Source of the DNA: Glycine soja
Taxonomy: Eukaryota; Streptophyta; Magnoliopsida; Fabales; Fabaceae
NCBI RefSeq assembly: GCF_004193775.1
Contig: NC_041004.1
Coordinates: 36,542,411 to 36,606,410 of the forward strand
Direction of reading: 5' to 3'
Length of the DNA stretch: 64,000 nt
The position numbers were made by a program, and so were the translations under genes. This document shows positions 15,512 to 27,525 of this stretch, in pieces. How positions within the stretch are numbered: position 1 is the stretch's first letter; every line of letters starts with the position of its first letter. The notes under the pieces are model-generated. The model made no database searches, had not been told where the DNA came from, and saw nothing but the letters and a program-made list of their open reading frames with translations.

Positions 15512-16886
15512 TATGGACAGAGATTGTGGGAGTTTTGTATTATCCAAACTCAGGAAGAGAGTTTGTTTCAGAGTAAGGTTAAATTAAAAGTAAGAAAATA
15601 AAATAATCAACGCACTTAGGATGTGGTTGTATCACACGAACAAACACAAAGCTGAAGGCCAAATTAAACTTTAAATAGAGCTAGACAAGACTTGGAGATC
15701 ATATATAGTCCTAAAGTTGAAACCTAAACTAAATAATCTACCACTAGTAGGCACAGATCATAGAGTTGTAAATAACATAAACAAATTAAGAAACAGAAGC
15801 CCCAAAAATGACCAAAATATCTTTATGATGGAAAGCATACTATTAACTAAAATAAGTTTGCAAGTTCTCAAATTTCCTCTACTGCATGGTTTTTATCTCC
15901 CATGAATATCAATTTAGCCTCCTTATTGTTGAAGGAAATAATGATATAAAGACAAACGACTTTCTCACTCACAAGGTTAGATTTTTTTTAGGAGTGATAA
16001 AATACTGATTGGAGTATTTTATTCTTTGGATAGATTTGAATCATGCACTGTAGTAACATCTACATTTTCTCTTCACTACCTATTATTCGTATTCTTGTAA
16101 TAGTTTGTATAATGTTCTAACTTCTAACTTCATTACCATCATTATACACTTGAAAAGAGCGAGGTAAAATAATTATTTTCTTAATAAAGGCAAAGTTGAG
16201 CTCAATAATTCATTATTTTAATTGGATAAAATAAATTTTTTTTCTCACTTATATATTTTATTTTAAACCAGTTATCTGACAATTCATTTTTTTCAACCAG
16301 TTATCTGAAACATTTTTACGTTTCATTTCACTACTCAATGATAGTTTCCTTCTGTTATGATGATGTGAGAGAAAGAATGTCACGGTATCACCTTTTTCCC
16401 CTTTTTTAAGGGAAACCACCACCAGTGCGCCACTACCATCGATCACGCTGCACCACCACCATGGTTGACCGCGTCGTCCAACCCCTTCTGGTGAGAGCAG
16501 TTCACACTTCATTCCTGCTTCCCATAGTCGCAAGGAAAAAGAGAAAAAAAAAAAAGGAACAGAGAGAGAATGCAACAAACTCAATGTGCGAGTTCGGGAA
16601 CTTCCAATCCTGCTCTAACTTGCAGAAGAGCTGAAATACAACACAGCGGTGAACCTCACAAATCGCAGTAACGGAAAACTACAGTCAATCCAGAATGCTT
16701 CGATTTTTTTAATTTGTTTGTATTTAATTTCTATAACGTCTTTACCGGATTGTCAGCAAAGAAAGAAAGGAATAAGAAGATAATCTAGGGTTTTGAGACG
16801 GAGAAGAAGCAATCACGAAAGCAGGAGAAAGTGATAGAAGTTAGATCGAGCATAAAATTAAAGAGAGAGAGAGAGTGGAAGCTTAC
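15512..16886. other. Mostly unassigned; right part resembles intron 1 of an NAA15 copy
   Basis: No coding exon is found at 15512-16600. The stretch 16560-16886, read on the minus strand, continues from the NAA15-like exon as pyrimidine-rich intron-like sequence. How far the copied segment reaches to the left is not visible. A short direct repeat, ACCAGTTATCTGA, occurs at about 16268 and 16298. Confidence 0.4.
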
Positions 16887-17060
16887 AACAATAAGCTTGA
16901 AGAGGTTGGCCTCATTGGGAGAAAGAGAAGCACCCATTGTTGTGGTGGCAGAGACTGATAGTGAGAGTGCGAGCTTTTTAGTGGAAGCGGAGCGAAGAAG
17001 AGAAAAAGGGTTCAGTTGTGGATGGCGTGCGTGCAGTGCAAGTACAACCCTCGTGTCCTC
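16887..17060 (-). pseudogene. NAA15: Stray first exon of NAA15 (NatA auxiliary subunit)
   Basis: On the minus strand an ATG at 16937 opens 17 codons, MGASLSPNEANLFKLIV, followed directly by a perfect donor gtaagc at 16886. I recall the conserved N-terminus of plant NAA15 as MGASLPPKEANLFKLIV, the ribosome-bound TPR subunit of the N-terminal acetyltransferase NatA. Sequence up to about 17060 reads like its leader. The next NAA15 exon (KSYETKQYKKGLKAAD-type) is not seen anywhere below it, so this is an isolated gene fragment with part of intron 1. No terminal inverted repeats of a carrier transposon were recognised. Confidence 0.72.
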
Positions 17061-17239
17061 ATCCTTTGTGGTAGATTTGTTTAGGGGATGCTATGGGAGG
17101 GTCGTAAGGGAGAAGGGGAAGGGGTTGGATAGCGCGGTGGTGGCGGTGGTGGTGGTTTCCGTTGGAGAAGGTGAAGAAGGAAAGAAAGTAATAAGGTTTG
17201 TCATAAATCGTAAAAATTTTCAAATACTTAATTAAAAAA

Positions 17240-18125
17240 AATGAATATTATATACTAATATGAAAATGACGGTATAAAAAATTTAATTAATAATTTATTT
17301 TAATATTATCTTTAGTCAATTTGAAAGTTAATTTTTTTAAAATAATATATTAAATATGATATAAATAATTCAAACAAACTAATAATTAAGATGTGCTAAA
17401 AGCTGTTTTTGGTGAATCAATCAAACTTTGGACCACAACCTATGTAGTTATGCAGTTCTGTCTTATTTGTATTAAATTCATAAGTTCAATTTTTTCTCAC
17501 TTTTTTTTTTTACATGTTGAAAACTCTATCCATTCAAGTTAGAGCACAAAAGTAAAATATTCACACATCAATTCAGTTTAGAGCACATGCCTCTCTCTAC
17601 CCAGTTGCCAAATTTTAGGAATTATTTACTAAATGGTTCAAACCTTAGAAATTATGAATATGTTTAAACTAAGTAGCACTTAAAAAAAATCAGAACCGTG
17701 TTTCTGTGATTGGGAATTGTTAATTCATGAGCCACTGGCAGAAACTATTTGGATAAATGCTGCTCAAATAAAAGACACAAAATACAAGAGAATGCTCCCA
17801 AGTCACAACAAATGATGCTTTTTATTCTGGCCTGTGACAATTGACTAGGGATAAACACAATTTGATAGATTTATTCACTTGAAAACTAAAGAGAAATATA
17901 CCATTTCCATGGGTAAATAAATTTTTATTCATTTAGTTACTTTCACAACATATACTACATAACCACAAACTCCTTTCATATACATACCTAGAAGCTGTAG
18001 AAATTTAGATTTTATTCAACATACATAGCACAACATAAAGTAGTCCCCAACACACATTTAACTTCTGATATATTTATATCATAGAAACCACAAATAGACT
18101 GTCTTCACATGATACATATTTTGTA
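17240..18125. other. AT-rich spacer, no gene
   Basis: No exon-like ORF. The right end (about 17950-18129) probably contains the 3' untranslated part of the dioxygenase copy on the minus strand. Confidence 0.4.
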
Positions 18126-18129
18126 CACC

Positions 18130-19704
18130 TCAAATACCACAATATACCTTGATCCTAAAAGCAGATTTTACAGCTTCTTCTGTGAGGAAGAAACGAAGAT
18201 ATCCATAATGATCAAATGGTTTATAACGAAGAGGATGTTTCTCATCCTCTAATTTTTCCTCTGGTTCCATCACCTTTCCAGCATATGAAAGTAGCGCCAA
18301 ACAGTATCTGTCTACCTTTGAATTCATGAATACTTGGTGTACACATCCCCGTATCCTGTCATTACTCCATACCTGCAAATTGAGATTTTTAATGGAAGGG
18401 CCACTATTCAATGATATTCATTATTCATAGTATGCCAATTTTTTGTTAATCATGCATATGTTTGGTTAACGGGCTAATAATCAATTTTTAATGCATTAGT
18501 CAAACATTACACAAAATTAATAGAGTTTAATATGCATGTATCCTTAAGTTTTTACTTTCTTACTCAATCCGAAATTATCTTTAATACGAATTTTAAGATA
18601 ATTATTATATATTTAATAAATATATCATACATGGATAGAGCAACTAATGCTATGTTTGTTTCCCTGTAGTGCACCCCTCAAACAGCCATTTAGGCAAAAG
18701 TAAAAAATTGTTAATTCTAACACTACACTGCTTTGTAATGTATGCACTTTCATTTAACCGGTAAATCAAACACACAAAAATTTGAGCTTTAGGTCTATCA
18801 ACATTTGCTATTAATTTTTTAAATTTTAAAAAATTCACATATATTGGCTAAAAAAAGTATTTCTCAGAGAGCATTAGTATTTACACATTCAGTAAAAAGT
18901 CAGAAGGTGAAAAACACACTACCATGAATGCATCACTAGCCAAGACAGCTAACATGTTGGGTGAGGCATCAACCTTGAACCACTCTCCATCCTTCAATTG
19001 AATTTTTAAGCTATTTAACTTCTGATTCAATATAGTTAGGAATCCTGAATCTGTATGAGGACGCACTCCTAAGTTGGTCTCTCCCTTCTTAGGTGTTCTG
19101 TATTTGTAGCATCTGAGAACATAATCAGTTGATTCAAGCAAAGAGTTACATTTCTTATTGTCCAATCCATAGCTCTGAAACGCCATTCTCTTAACAAGAT
19201 AATCCAGTTCTACCACTTCATTTGCATATGAATTCACACTTTCACTGAAAAAACAAAACCAAAAAAATGTTTGATAAACAGCCTAATTAAGCATATTTTT
19301 AATAACTTCAGAAGGGTAATTAATTAATTACCTGAATTGGTCATTCCCTTGTGGCCACATATTAGTTGTGTACTTGTGACAATCTTTATCATTCAATGGA
19401 TTGTCAATGGCCATGGATTCAAACAAAGGAATATCAGAGCGTTGCCCTGCATAGCTACCTTATCAGTGGAGTGCTGCATTTTGTCTTCTAATGGAAGATC
19501 AAAGAGTTGTTCCATTGCAGAGAAGACAGAGTCGTAGAGCAATGGATCAACCTAGTTGTAGAGTGCTAGGAATCCTCCGTGATCCTCTAATGCACCCCTC
19601 ACAACATCACAAGCCGAAACCCATGTGCCAGTTCCAGGTTTAAGGTTTTCATCACTGAAATCAATAACAGGTAGAGGATGCTGAGACTCTCTTTCTGTCC
19701 CCAT
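18130..19704 (-). pseudogene. AOP/DAO-like 2OG dioxygenase with disrupted exon 1
   Basis: Exons read right to left: 19704-19332, 19244-18923 and 18372-18130. Splice sites match those of the intact gene at 7135-9524 (CAG|gtaatt, tttcag|TGAAAG, CATG|gtagtg, tgcag|GTATGG). Exons 2 and 3 are open and hold the iron ligands PHTD and CVHQV. Exon 1 has an in-frame TAG at 19552-19554 after LALYN, where relatives have a sense codon. It also loses frame near 19455, just before the stretch that matches GQRSDIPL. The 2-oxoglutarate motif is Arg-Tyr-Cys instead of the usual Arg-x-Ser. A TATA-like TATAAAT lies about 80 bases upstream (19780-19786, minus). A truncated transcript could still be made, but a full enzyme could not. 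Confidence 0.82.
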
Positions 19705-19789
19705 GATTATCCTTCTCAACCTTTGCTCCCTCACCGTTTTACCAAATGATTGTTTGGATTCTGGAACTAGAACTTGTGTATTTATATTT

Positions 19790-21353
19790 GATTTGTGTTG
19801 TCATGTAAGTTTAAGTAGAATACAGGTTTTTGCACGAGACAATTCTGTTTGAATAAGATAAATCATTATGATTTATGAGCCATAATTTTTCTCTCCTATT
19901 ATCTATTAAAAATAGTTACATATTCAAGATTCAAATTCGACCTACTGAAACAACAAGAATTACCTTGTGTTAGTTAATTTATGTATTCAGTGGTATATTT
20001 GTCTATAATTGAAGGGAGACAATGCAAATTATTATTGAGATAATTTAGAAGAATGTTTTAAAAATCAAGTTTAGAAAAATGTTACGTGACAATTATTAGA
20101 GAAGAACTATAGGTAGATAGATATTGAATTGTTTTAAAATTAAGTTTAGAAAACTGTTAATTTGTGATATATTACAAGTAGAGCTATGGAAATTGGAATA
20201 TCAAGCTTAATTGATGGCCAAAACTTATGTTAAAGAAAATCAAACTTTGTTTTGTCACCCCATTCAAAAGATGTCCAAATTTTTTATTGTTCTCATTGTC
20301 AATCCGTCAGCTTATCCTCAAGCGATCCATTTATGCAGAAGGCCGTTTATACAGTGAATTTAAGATGGTTTAGGTTCTAACCTGCCTCATCAACCTGTCA
20401 ACCATTTAGAATGAGAGTGCTAGTTTAAATATTATAAAATAAAAAATATAAAAAATCTTTTGAAGAGGCTAAATAATTGTTGTTACTAAACCTTATAAAA
20501 ACATCATAAATGGTTCAAAACTTTCAAATGAGTCTGAAAACATAGGGACATGTCATAATTTTTTCAAAATAGATGAAAGGCGAAATTGATCTTATAACAG
20601 TGTAACCAAACATGAGATAAACATCTCCACCAGCAAGCTAATATCTTAATATAATACTATAAGTTACAAAAAAATCATACCAACTTCTATTTCAATTTTG
20701 AAAATTGCACTTGGTCCCCACCAGTATGTGTGTACGATATGTAGTAAATAATAATTAAAAATAAATTTATTATAAATTAAGAAAAGGATGTCACTGTACA
20801 TTCTTTCAGCTTATGCAGAATAAAATTACAATTTCTGAAGTTAAAATCTGAACAATTTGGCTGGTATAGTGGTGACAGCATGGCTTATTCTCCAATAATG
20901 ATTACAAGTCTACGATGCTTCTTTTTATTATTATAGCCGTACAACCAATATAAAAATTTCGTAATTTCTTTTCCAATGACACGGTTAAACATATCATGAC
21001 AAAAGAAATTCGAATGTTCTTGTTTTATGGTAACCATGACAATACTTAAGGATAAGAAAATCCATAAATTAAATAAAAATACTAGTTATATATTTTTTAA
21101 TATAATAAATAGTTCTATTATGTACATACATGAAAGGTGAGAGAAGAGAGAGATCACTGGATCAATTGACATTAGATGTCAAATTTTTAAACAAAAACGA
21201 AATTAACGATTTCAATTGTTTAATTATTTGATTTTTTTTAGTTAAATTATAATTTATCATTTTAATTTTTTATCCACAATTTTAGTTCTCATATTTCTTT
21301 TCACGATTTTAGTTTTCAAATTTTAAAAAAATCTCAATTTTAATCAAATTCTC

Positions 21354-21356
<3 letters not shown>
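19790..21356. other. Intergenic, no gene recognised
   Basis: AT-rich sequence with only short chance ORFs. Near 20020-20170 a phrase around TTTTAAAATTAAGTTTAGAAAA occurs twice, diverged. Nothing functional can be supported. Confidence 0.45.

Positions 21357-21409
<53 letters not shown>
21357..21409. repeat. (AT)n microsatellite, 53 bp
   Basis: Uninterrupted TA dinucleotides. The flanks are AT-rich sequence with TTTTAGTT words like those of the foldback elements elsewhere in the window. Confidence 0.95.
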
Positions 21410-21413
<4 letters not shown>

Positions 21414-22287
21414 AATTTTTTGTGGTAGCTTTAATGAATATTATGTTAAGTTTGGATTCAATGACCCCAAAATAAAATAAATCAAATGCATATAAAGACA
21501 AAAAGAAAATAAAAATTATTTTGCTAGTAAATTAATAGTAAATACAAATGATAATATAATTTTTGATAAATTATCAGTAAGAACAAATATTTTTCTTCGC
21601 GGAATTTATAAATACAAGTTTATTTATTCATAATTTTCTCCTTTGCTTTGGTTTGGTCGTTTGGACATTATTCCTGGGTACTGCTATAGTGCTGTGGAGT
21701 ATGGTTTTGTTGGAGAAATGATACAAAATCATAGCTACACACTTCAACATGAAAACAACTTATCAACCTGACTATATTATGAGAATATTGCTTCAATCGA
21801 TTGTAAGTGTTTTTGGTTTTTGGTGGATAATCGATTACAAATTTATAAGTTGTACAAAGTAATCAGTGTGTTTTTTTTTTTCGGAGCATTGGAAATTTCA
21901 GTCTCTCTTTAATCCACGGGATTAATCGGGTTAAAACCATAAGCCCAAGCCCATGCAACCAATAGAAGATCCCGGCCCATCTAAGGATTCATCAGCTATC
22001 GGTTTCCTCTCACGCCCAGCCACAAATAAAATGTTTTCTATTCTCTGTTTTATATATAAATTGAGGATGAAAGAGCCCAAATAAATGCATTAAATTAAAT
22101 AATATATTCTTGCAATTGTGCTTTAATTTGTGTGGGAATTTGGATTTGGAGCATTGCAAATTCTTGCAGTTAAAAACTCTAGAAATTGTATGATACAAGC
22201 AGTTCCTCACATACAAGCAATTTCGAGTGACTTTTAAACGGTCAGAAAATTAAGCTCCAAAAAAGTAATAAAATAAATGTTAAGTCT

Positions 22288-22880
22288 ATAGTTATTAAAC
22301 TTGACTTGGACCAGTTGGTTCAATCTGAGAACCAAACACTCAATCTAATCTGATGTTATCCGGTCTTGAACCACTGATTCGGTGACCGAATTGACTCAAT
22401 GGGTCATACATTTTTAAGATTTTTTTTTACCATTGAACAATATCACTTATATTAGTAAAATAAATTTATACCCTTACCACCTACTTTTACATATTTGCTT
22501 ATATTTTTTATCAAGCCTAATCACATCTTGAAATTTGAGATGATAAAAGTGTTACGATTTTCAATTTTCCCTTAATTAATTTATATGTGTATTGGATTAT
22601 GTTTTTCGTTGTACATCAATAATACATATTTTAAATTCTAAGTTAAGGTTGTTTATGTATACCAAATTCTAAAAAAAATATGTTACATGCTCAAAATTTT
22701 AAACAAGTTCATAACTATGCTTTTAAATATATTGAGTTTTATTATTCTTTAAATCTTAAGTGTACAAATTTACATATAATTAATTTTTTTAATATAGATC
22801 GGGTCGTGCGGATTGACCTTTAACCTAGTGATCTAGTATTCTGATTGAGTCGATAATCATTCCGAATCTGATAATATTGG
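22288..22880. mobile_element. MITE-like element of the ACCGGTTGGTTCAA type
   Basis: The left part reads TAGTTATTAAACTTGACTTGGACC... with TTGGTTCAATCTGAGAACC. The right part reads GATCGGGTCGTGCGGATTGACC...GAGTCGATAATCATTCC, whose complement begins GGAATGATTATCGACTC and resembles the left end. Repeats of this composition are common in legume genomes. The ends are approximate and no target duplication was fixed. Confidence 0.45.
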
Positions 22881-22889
22881 TCACGACAA

Positions 22890-24800
22890 CATTTATGCAT
22901 AAAAGAATCATCTTGAATTCATCCAAAATTATAAAGAATGAAAATAAGATTTTTAAAACTTAATATACCAAAACAAAAAAACACTAAAACATATAATAGA
23001 TAAGTGACATTTAACAAAAAAAAATGCTTTATAACTAATAGTCTTGACATACTATGTAAATATATAAATAATACTAACATTTTATCCATTTTATTTTTGA
23101 AATGTTATTTAAAAATATAATATAAATATATAAAATCAAATAACTCAACCCAACCCTATGTTAGTTTGATCACAAAAATTTATTAGCAAAGTGGGCATAG
23201 ATCACCACAAAATGCAAGTTTTATTTTAACTACTCAATTCCCTTCGGCATGTCCATCGATGACCTCATCTCTTCCTTCATTTTCTGATTTCTTATTTGCA
23301 ATGTGACTGTGTGATGAGTCGTGAGTCATGCATTATGGCATAGCAAGGCATGCTTAATATTCCGTCGGGGGAGTTTTCAGGTCGACACTCATTCATTCAT
23401 TTGCTATATTTTAAATAGATTATTAATGCCATTGATCCTATATTCAAATATGTAATAACATTTGCAAATATGCCAAAGCTAAAAATAAATAAGCCAAAGA
23501 TTAAAAACAAAGACGGACAAGCAATCATCAAATGTAGGACCAAATATATAGTGACAATTTGCTATGATCAATGTTAATTAAGAGGTGATTGGGTTTAATA
23601 TTTAAAGCTTAAGTTTGACCAGTAAAAAAAATAGCATATTCAAGTTTTAACTCGTTTAAATGAGTGCTGTAAAAAAAATCGTTTAAATGAGTTAAATTTT
23701 AAGTTTGAATTTATTTTAATAGAAAAATATGATATTTCTTCAGCAAAAAAAGAAAAATATGGTATTTGAATAGGATTTGCTTACTTTAGACATAATAACA
23801 GGCTGGGGCAGGTCGATGATGGCTTTGATTTTTCGAGGCAGATGCGGGTTTAAAATTTTGAAATTCATCTTTGTCCTCATTAGATTTTTTTGGGTTTGGA
23901 AAACTCTCGTAATAATTTTTGAAATTTTAATTTACTTATACGATTTTAAATAAATTATATATTAAGTTATTGATTATATTTTAATTCAAAAATACATAAA
24001 TTAATAAATAAAAAGTCTATGAATTATATTATATTTTTAGTTAAATATATAATTTTTTTATTAAAATTATTTAACTAATATAATAGTTTATTTCTGGAAG
24101 ATGGGTAAAGCTTATTAAAGACTTTATTGTCAGAGGAGGTCTTTATTTACAGGGAGACAAACTAAGTGGTGGACACTCTTGCCAAGTTCGGGTTATCTAA
24201 TGTGGCTTCTATTCTATCAATAAATAAATAAAATGTGGCTTCTATTTTTCTTCCTCATGATTTTTAATAAAATTTTCTCTATGGGGCTGTAGCTCTTCCC
24301 TGTTCACAATAAATTTAAATTAAATTATTTGTATAATCAAACCAAAATTAAATTAATTCTGAGTTAATTTATTTATTAAAATATATAAATTCAATCAAGT
24401 TTTCAGCGAGTTGAGTTCCCAAATCTCAACTCAATGACGTTCTTAGTTGAGACAAAATATAAATCCAATATATCATCATTACAACGTTTTCAAATCGATC
24501 GGATGATATTACTATCAATTGCCATGATCATAAATACATATTAAATTTTAGATTATTCAAATAGTTACAAGTATGTTAGTATTCAATATCCACATTTTGT
24601 TTTATTTTTGTTAAAGTATCATAATATCATATACTTAGACAGAATATCAATTAATTTTGAATTTCCATAAAATTAATATATCCCATAAATCTTTAATTCA
24701 ACAGTTGAATTAACAAAGGATTTTAGTTTAAGGTTTTCGCTCTCTAATATCTATACACTTTCTGTGAGTGTGAGTGTGACAGTAAAACGCGTTTTTATTT
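22890..24800. other. Intergenic, no gene recognised
   Basis: AT-rich, with no exon-like ORF longer than chance. Local duplicated words such as GTTTAAATGAGTTAAATTT are seen near 23650-23700. Confidence 0.45.
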
Positions 24801-24809
24801 GTTAGAAGA

Positions 24810-24992
24810 CAAATGAAATGATGACTGTTTTAACAAAAACTGTTGTTGTATGCAAATTTTTAAGACGATTGTTATAAAATTGTTGTCGTTGAAGTCGACC
24901 AAATTATAAAATTGTTACCGCAATTAAATTAAGATGATTGTTGAAAAATCATCATTGTTTTATCCTCCTAAAATATAATTTTTTTAGTAGTG
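24810..24992 (-). mobile_element. CACTA-type transposon terminus
   Basis: Read on the minus strand the segment starts CACTACTAAAAAAATTATATTT, the hallmark CACTA end. It carries repeated subterminal words related to ACAATCATCTTAAT / AACAATGATGATTT, which is usual for En/Spm-like ends. The opposite terminus was not found in the window, so this is a solo end or part of a larger unrecognised element. Confidence 0.6.
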
Positions 24993-25688
24993 AAAATCAT
25001 AAGTATTCTCGTATTTTAATACTTAAATCTTTGAATATGTTAAACCCTTTTCTCATTCTTATATTGATTTTTAAGGTCGAAGAGGGTGTTTGATATAGGA
25101 TAAAAATTCATTGTATTATATCATTTATAACCAATTTTATTTGATGACACAAGACTTAATCGTTGTTATTTGAGGTTAGAACTATCATAAGTTTAATAAT
25201 CCTGAACCTCTCATTGTCCAGTAACAAAGGTGCTACTAAATTAACAATCGATTAATTGTTGACTTCCTTTTTATTTTGAGCGATAATACTGAACGACTTC
25301 ATCATATATTTGATTTCTATTTTAACACTAAAAAGAAACAAACATATAAAACACAAAGAGAAGCACTGTAGTGTTCAAAAACTATTAAGTTTCTTTTGTC
25401 AAGAAATACTATTATGGATCGAAAACAATAGGAATGATTAATTAACCACAAGGCTTGAATCCTGACCAGTATGGCTACCTCTATTCCACAATTTCTGGCA
25501 TCTAGAAACCGTTGACGACAAAAGAAATCCGGTTTTGGGCGGAACAAAAAGAAAGAAAAATCGGTATATTCTATTCTATAAAGATGCTGAAACGGAAAGT
25601 TAATTACGGGCTACTCCTAAGTATTAAGGGACAATTATACTTGTTTCAAATTTGACCTGAAGCCTGAAGCAAGTAAATAAATAGTATA
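24993..25688. other. Spacer, no gene recognised
   Basis: AT-rich sequence between the CACTA terminus and the Stowaway-like element. The 76-codon minus ORF at 25317-25547 resembles nothing I know and has no splice or promoter context. Confidence 0.4.
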
Positions 25689-26075
25689 CACTGCTATCTC
25701 AATTCCTAAATATAAGATATTTTTAATTTTTTTTCCTAAGAAAGTTAGTTAATTTAATTAGTAACGTTAAATTTGTTATTAATTTATAATTTTTTAAATT
25801 ATTCTTAAAATTAATGGAATTCAACATCTTTCTTTCCATTTAATTATTTTTTACCTAATTAATTTATATATATTAGTTTTTTTCTTCAAGCCTTATAAGA
25901 GAAAAAATGCATTTATTTTTCTAATTCATAACATTTACTATCGTAAAGTAGTAATTAGAGATGTTTTAGTAAAAAATTAATTAATGAAAAAGAAAAATTA
26001 AAAATAATTAATCTTATAAAAGGAATAAATAAATTTTAAAAAGAGTCTTATATTTAAAGTAAGAAGTAGTATTTT
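25689..26075. mobile_element. Stowaway-like MITE (degenerate)
   Basis: The left end is TACACTGCTATCTCAATTCC followed by TAAATATAAGATATTTTTAA. The complement of the right end is TACTACTTCTTACTTT followed by AAATATAAGACTCTTTTT. Such CTCCCTC...AATATAAGAC ends are typical of plant Stowaway/Tc1-mariner MITEs. Divergence is considerable. Confidence 0.45.
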
Positions 26076-26187
26076 TTAATCATATCTTTTAAATTATGTG
26101 CATTAATCTTAAAAATGTACTAGTTTTGGTTCAGAAAGAAAGAGTATTAAATTACTTTTTGCATTCTAAAATCATTATAATTTTAGG

Positions 26188-27525
26188 TGCTAGGCGTCTG
26201 GTAAGTGTATCAAATATTCAAGTAATAAAGTCTCAGAAGTTTGAGTGTCAAATTTCACAGGAATTTTGTGGTGTACTTATCTTAGATGCTTTTCAATTTA
26301 TAAGACAAAAATAATAAAAGAAAAGAGTAGAAGAAAGAATAGGAGGCAATAATAGTGAATTATAAATAATAAAAAAGCAAAAGAATTAAAAGCAAAATAA
26401 TTAAAGAGAAAATTTAATGGAATGCGAATGTTAGGACCTAACATATCTTGTCTGCCTCGGATGTATGAGTTTATAACTTTTCTTTATCAATTTAATTGGA
26501 TCTATTCTACCCACATCTATTCATTTACTTGTCCCCGATTCCTCACGATGACAAGCCTATTTTATTTATCTATCTCCCAAATCCCTTTGAAAAGATTCAA
26601 CAAATAAAATGCATGAAGTCTAAATTCTAGATGTTTGCATAAATGCATGGGCATAAAACTATCATTCTATGTCTAGCAATGATTTTCTTATGAAATCTTT
26701 TCTTTTTGTTCTATTAGAAGTTACCCTCTTCTGAGTGTCTAACCCTTAAAACTGATTCATGCATACTTTCTTTAGACCTTAATTAGAAGTTACCCTCTCC
26801 CGAGTGTCTAACCCCTAAAAGAATATAAAGATGAGAATGCAAGAGAAACATAGAAAAGATAATAGAATAGAAAAACCTGGAAAAGACTCATGTGACATTG
26901 ATAAATATAGAAAGTACACCATACATCGTTGGTTTTTTAGGCCTGCTAGATCCTAACTAGGGGTTTAGCCACACTCATGGTCATTGAGGGCTTTACAATG
27001 AGAGGGGCGAAAGAAAGAAAGGAATAAAGATGATAAAAGAAAGGAGAATAGTTCTCAGGCTTTAGGTAGTAGTGAGAGTGTTCTAAGACTTGGTATGTCG
27101 TTTCCTCTTGACCAGGCTATCTATTTATAGCTGCTGAAGTGGGCTTTGGGCCTTCGTAGGCTCACTTAGCGCGCCCTTCCTCGCTCAGTGCCAATAGATC
27201 GCACGCTTAGCGGGCTCCTCTCGCTTAGCGCGTGCTGTTTTTGTTGGATCGCATGCTTAGCGGGCTCCTCTTGCTTAGCGCGTGTTGTTCTGTTACGCAC
27301 GCTTAGCGCCTTTTGTTTTGTTGGGCCTTTTCTGATTTCTTCTTTTTTTTCTTCGTTATTTCCTACTTTTTCCTTTTAGCACCTCTAGTTTTTATAGCTG
27401 CAGCCAAAATTCAACGAAACATCAATTCTTTAATATTTAAGCGCAAATAACTGCTAAATAATTATTTTTAAAGACAATTTTGCTTTATTTTCTATTATCA
27501 AAGTACAATTATTTAGCAGTTATCA
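26188..27525 (-). mobile_element. 3' LTR of an Athila/gypsy-like element
   Basis: Read on the minus strand the unit starts TGATAACTGC at 27525 and ends at CA (26188), 1338 bp long. It shares its start, the CGCTTAGCGGG / GCTTAGCGCG island (27165-27310), and the ATGAGNNGGCTAAAYCCC and GAGGGTAACTTC stretches with the solo LTR at 10452-11731. Immediately before its start, on the minus strand, is a polypurine tract TTTGGGGGATTT (27526-27537), which marks it as the 3' LTR. The candidate target repeat on the left is TTAGG (26183-26187). Its partner was not securely found. Confidence 0.75.

Noticed and set aside
16258..17235. Three mid-size ORFs on both strands as genes
   Set aside because: They overlap in opposite strands, are low-complexity (GGT/TGG-rich) and cover leader and intron sequence of the NAA15 fragment.
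16200..17330. Terminal inverted repeats of a Pack-type transposon around the NAA15 fragment
   Set aside because: Both flanks are AT-rich, and no inverted pair with a matching target duplication could be found by eye.
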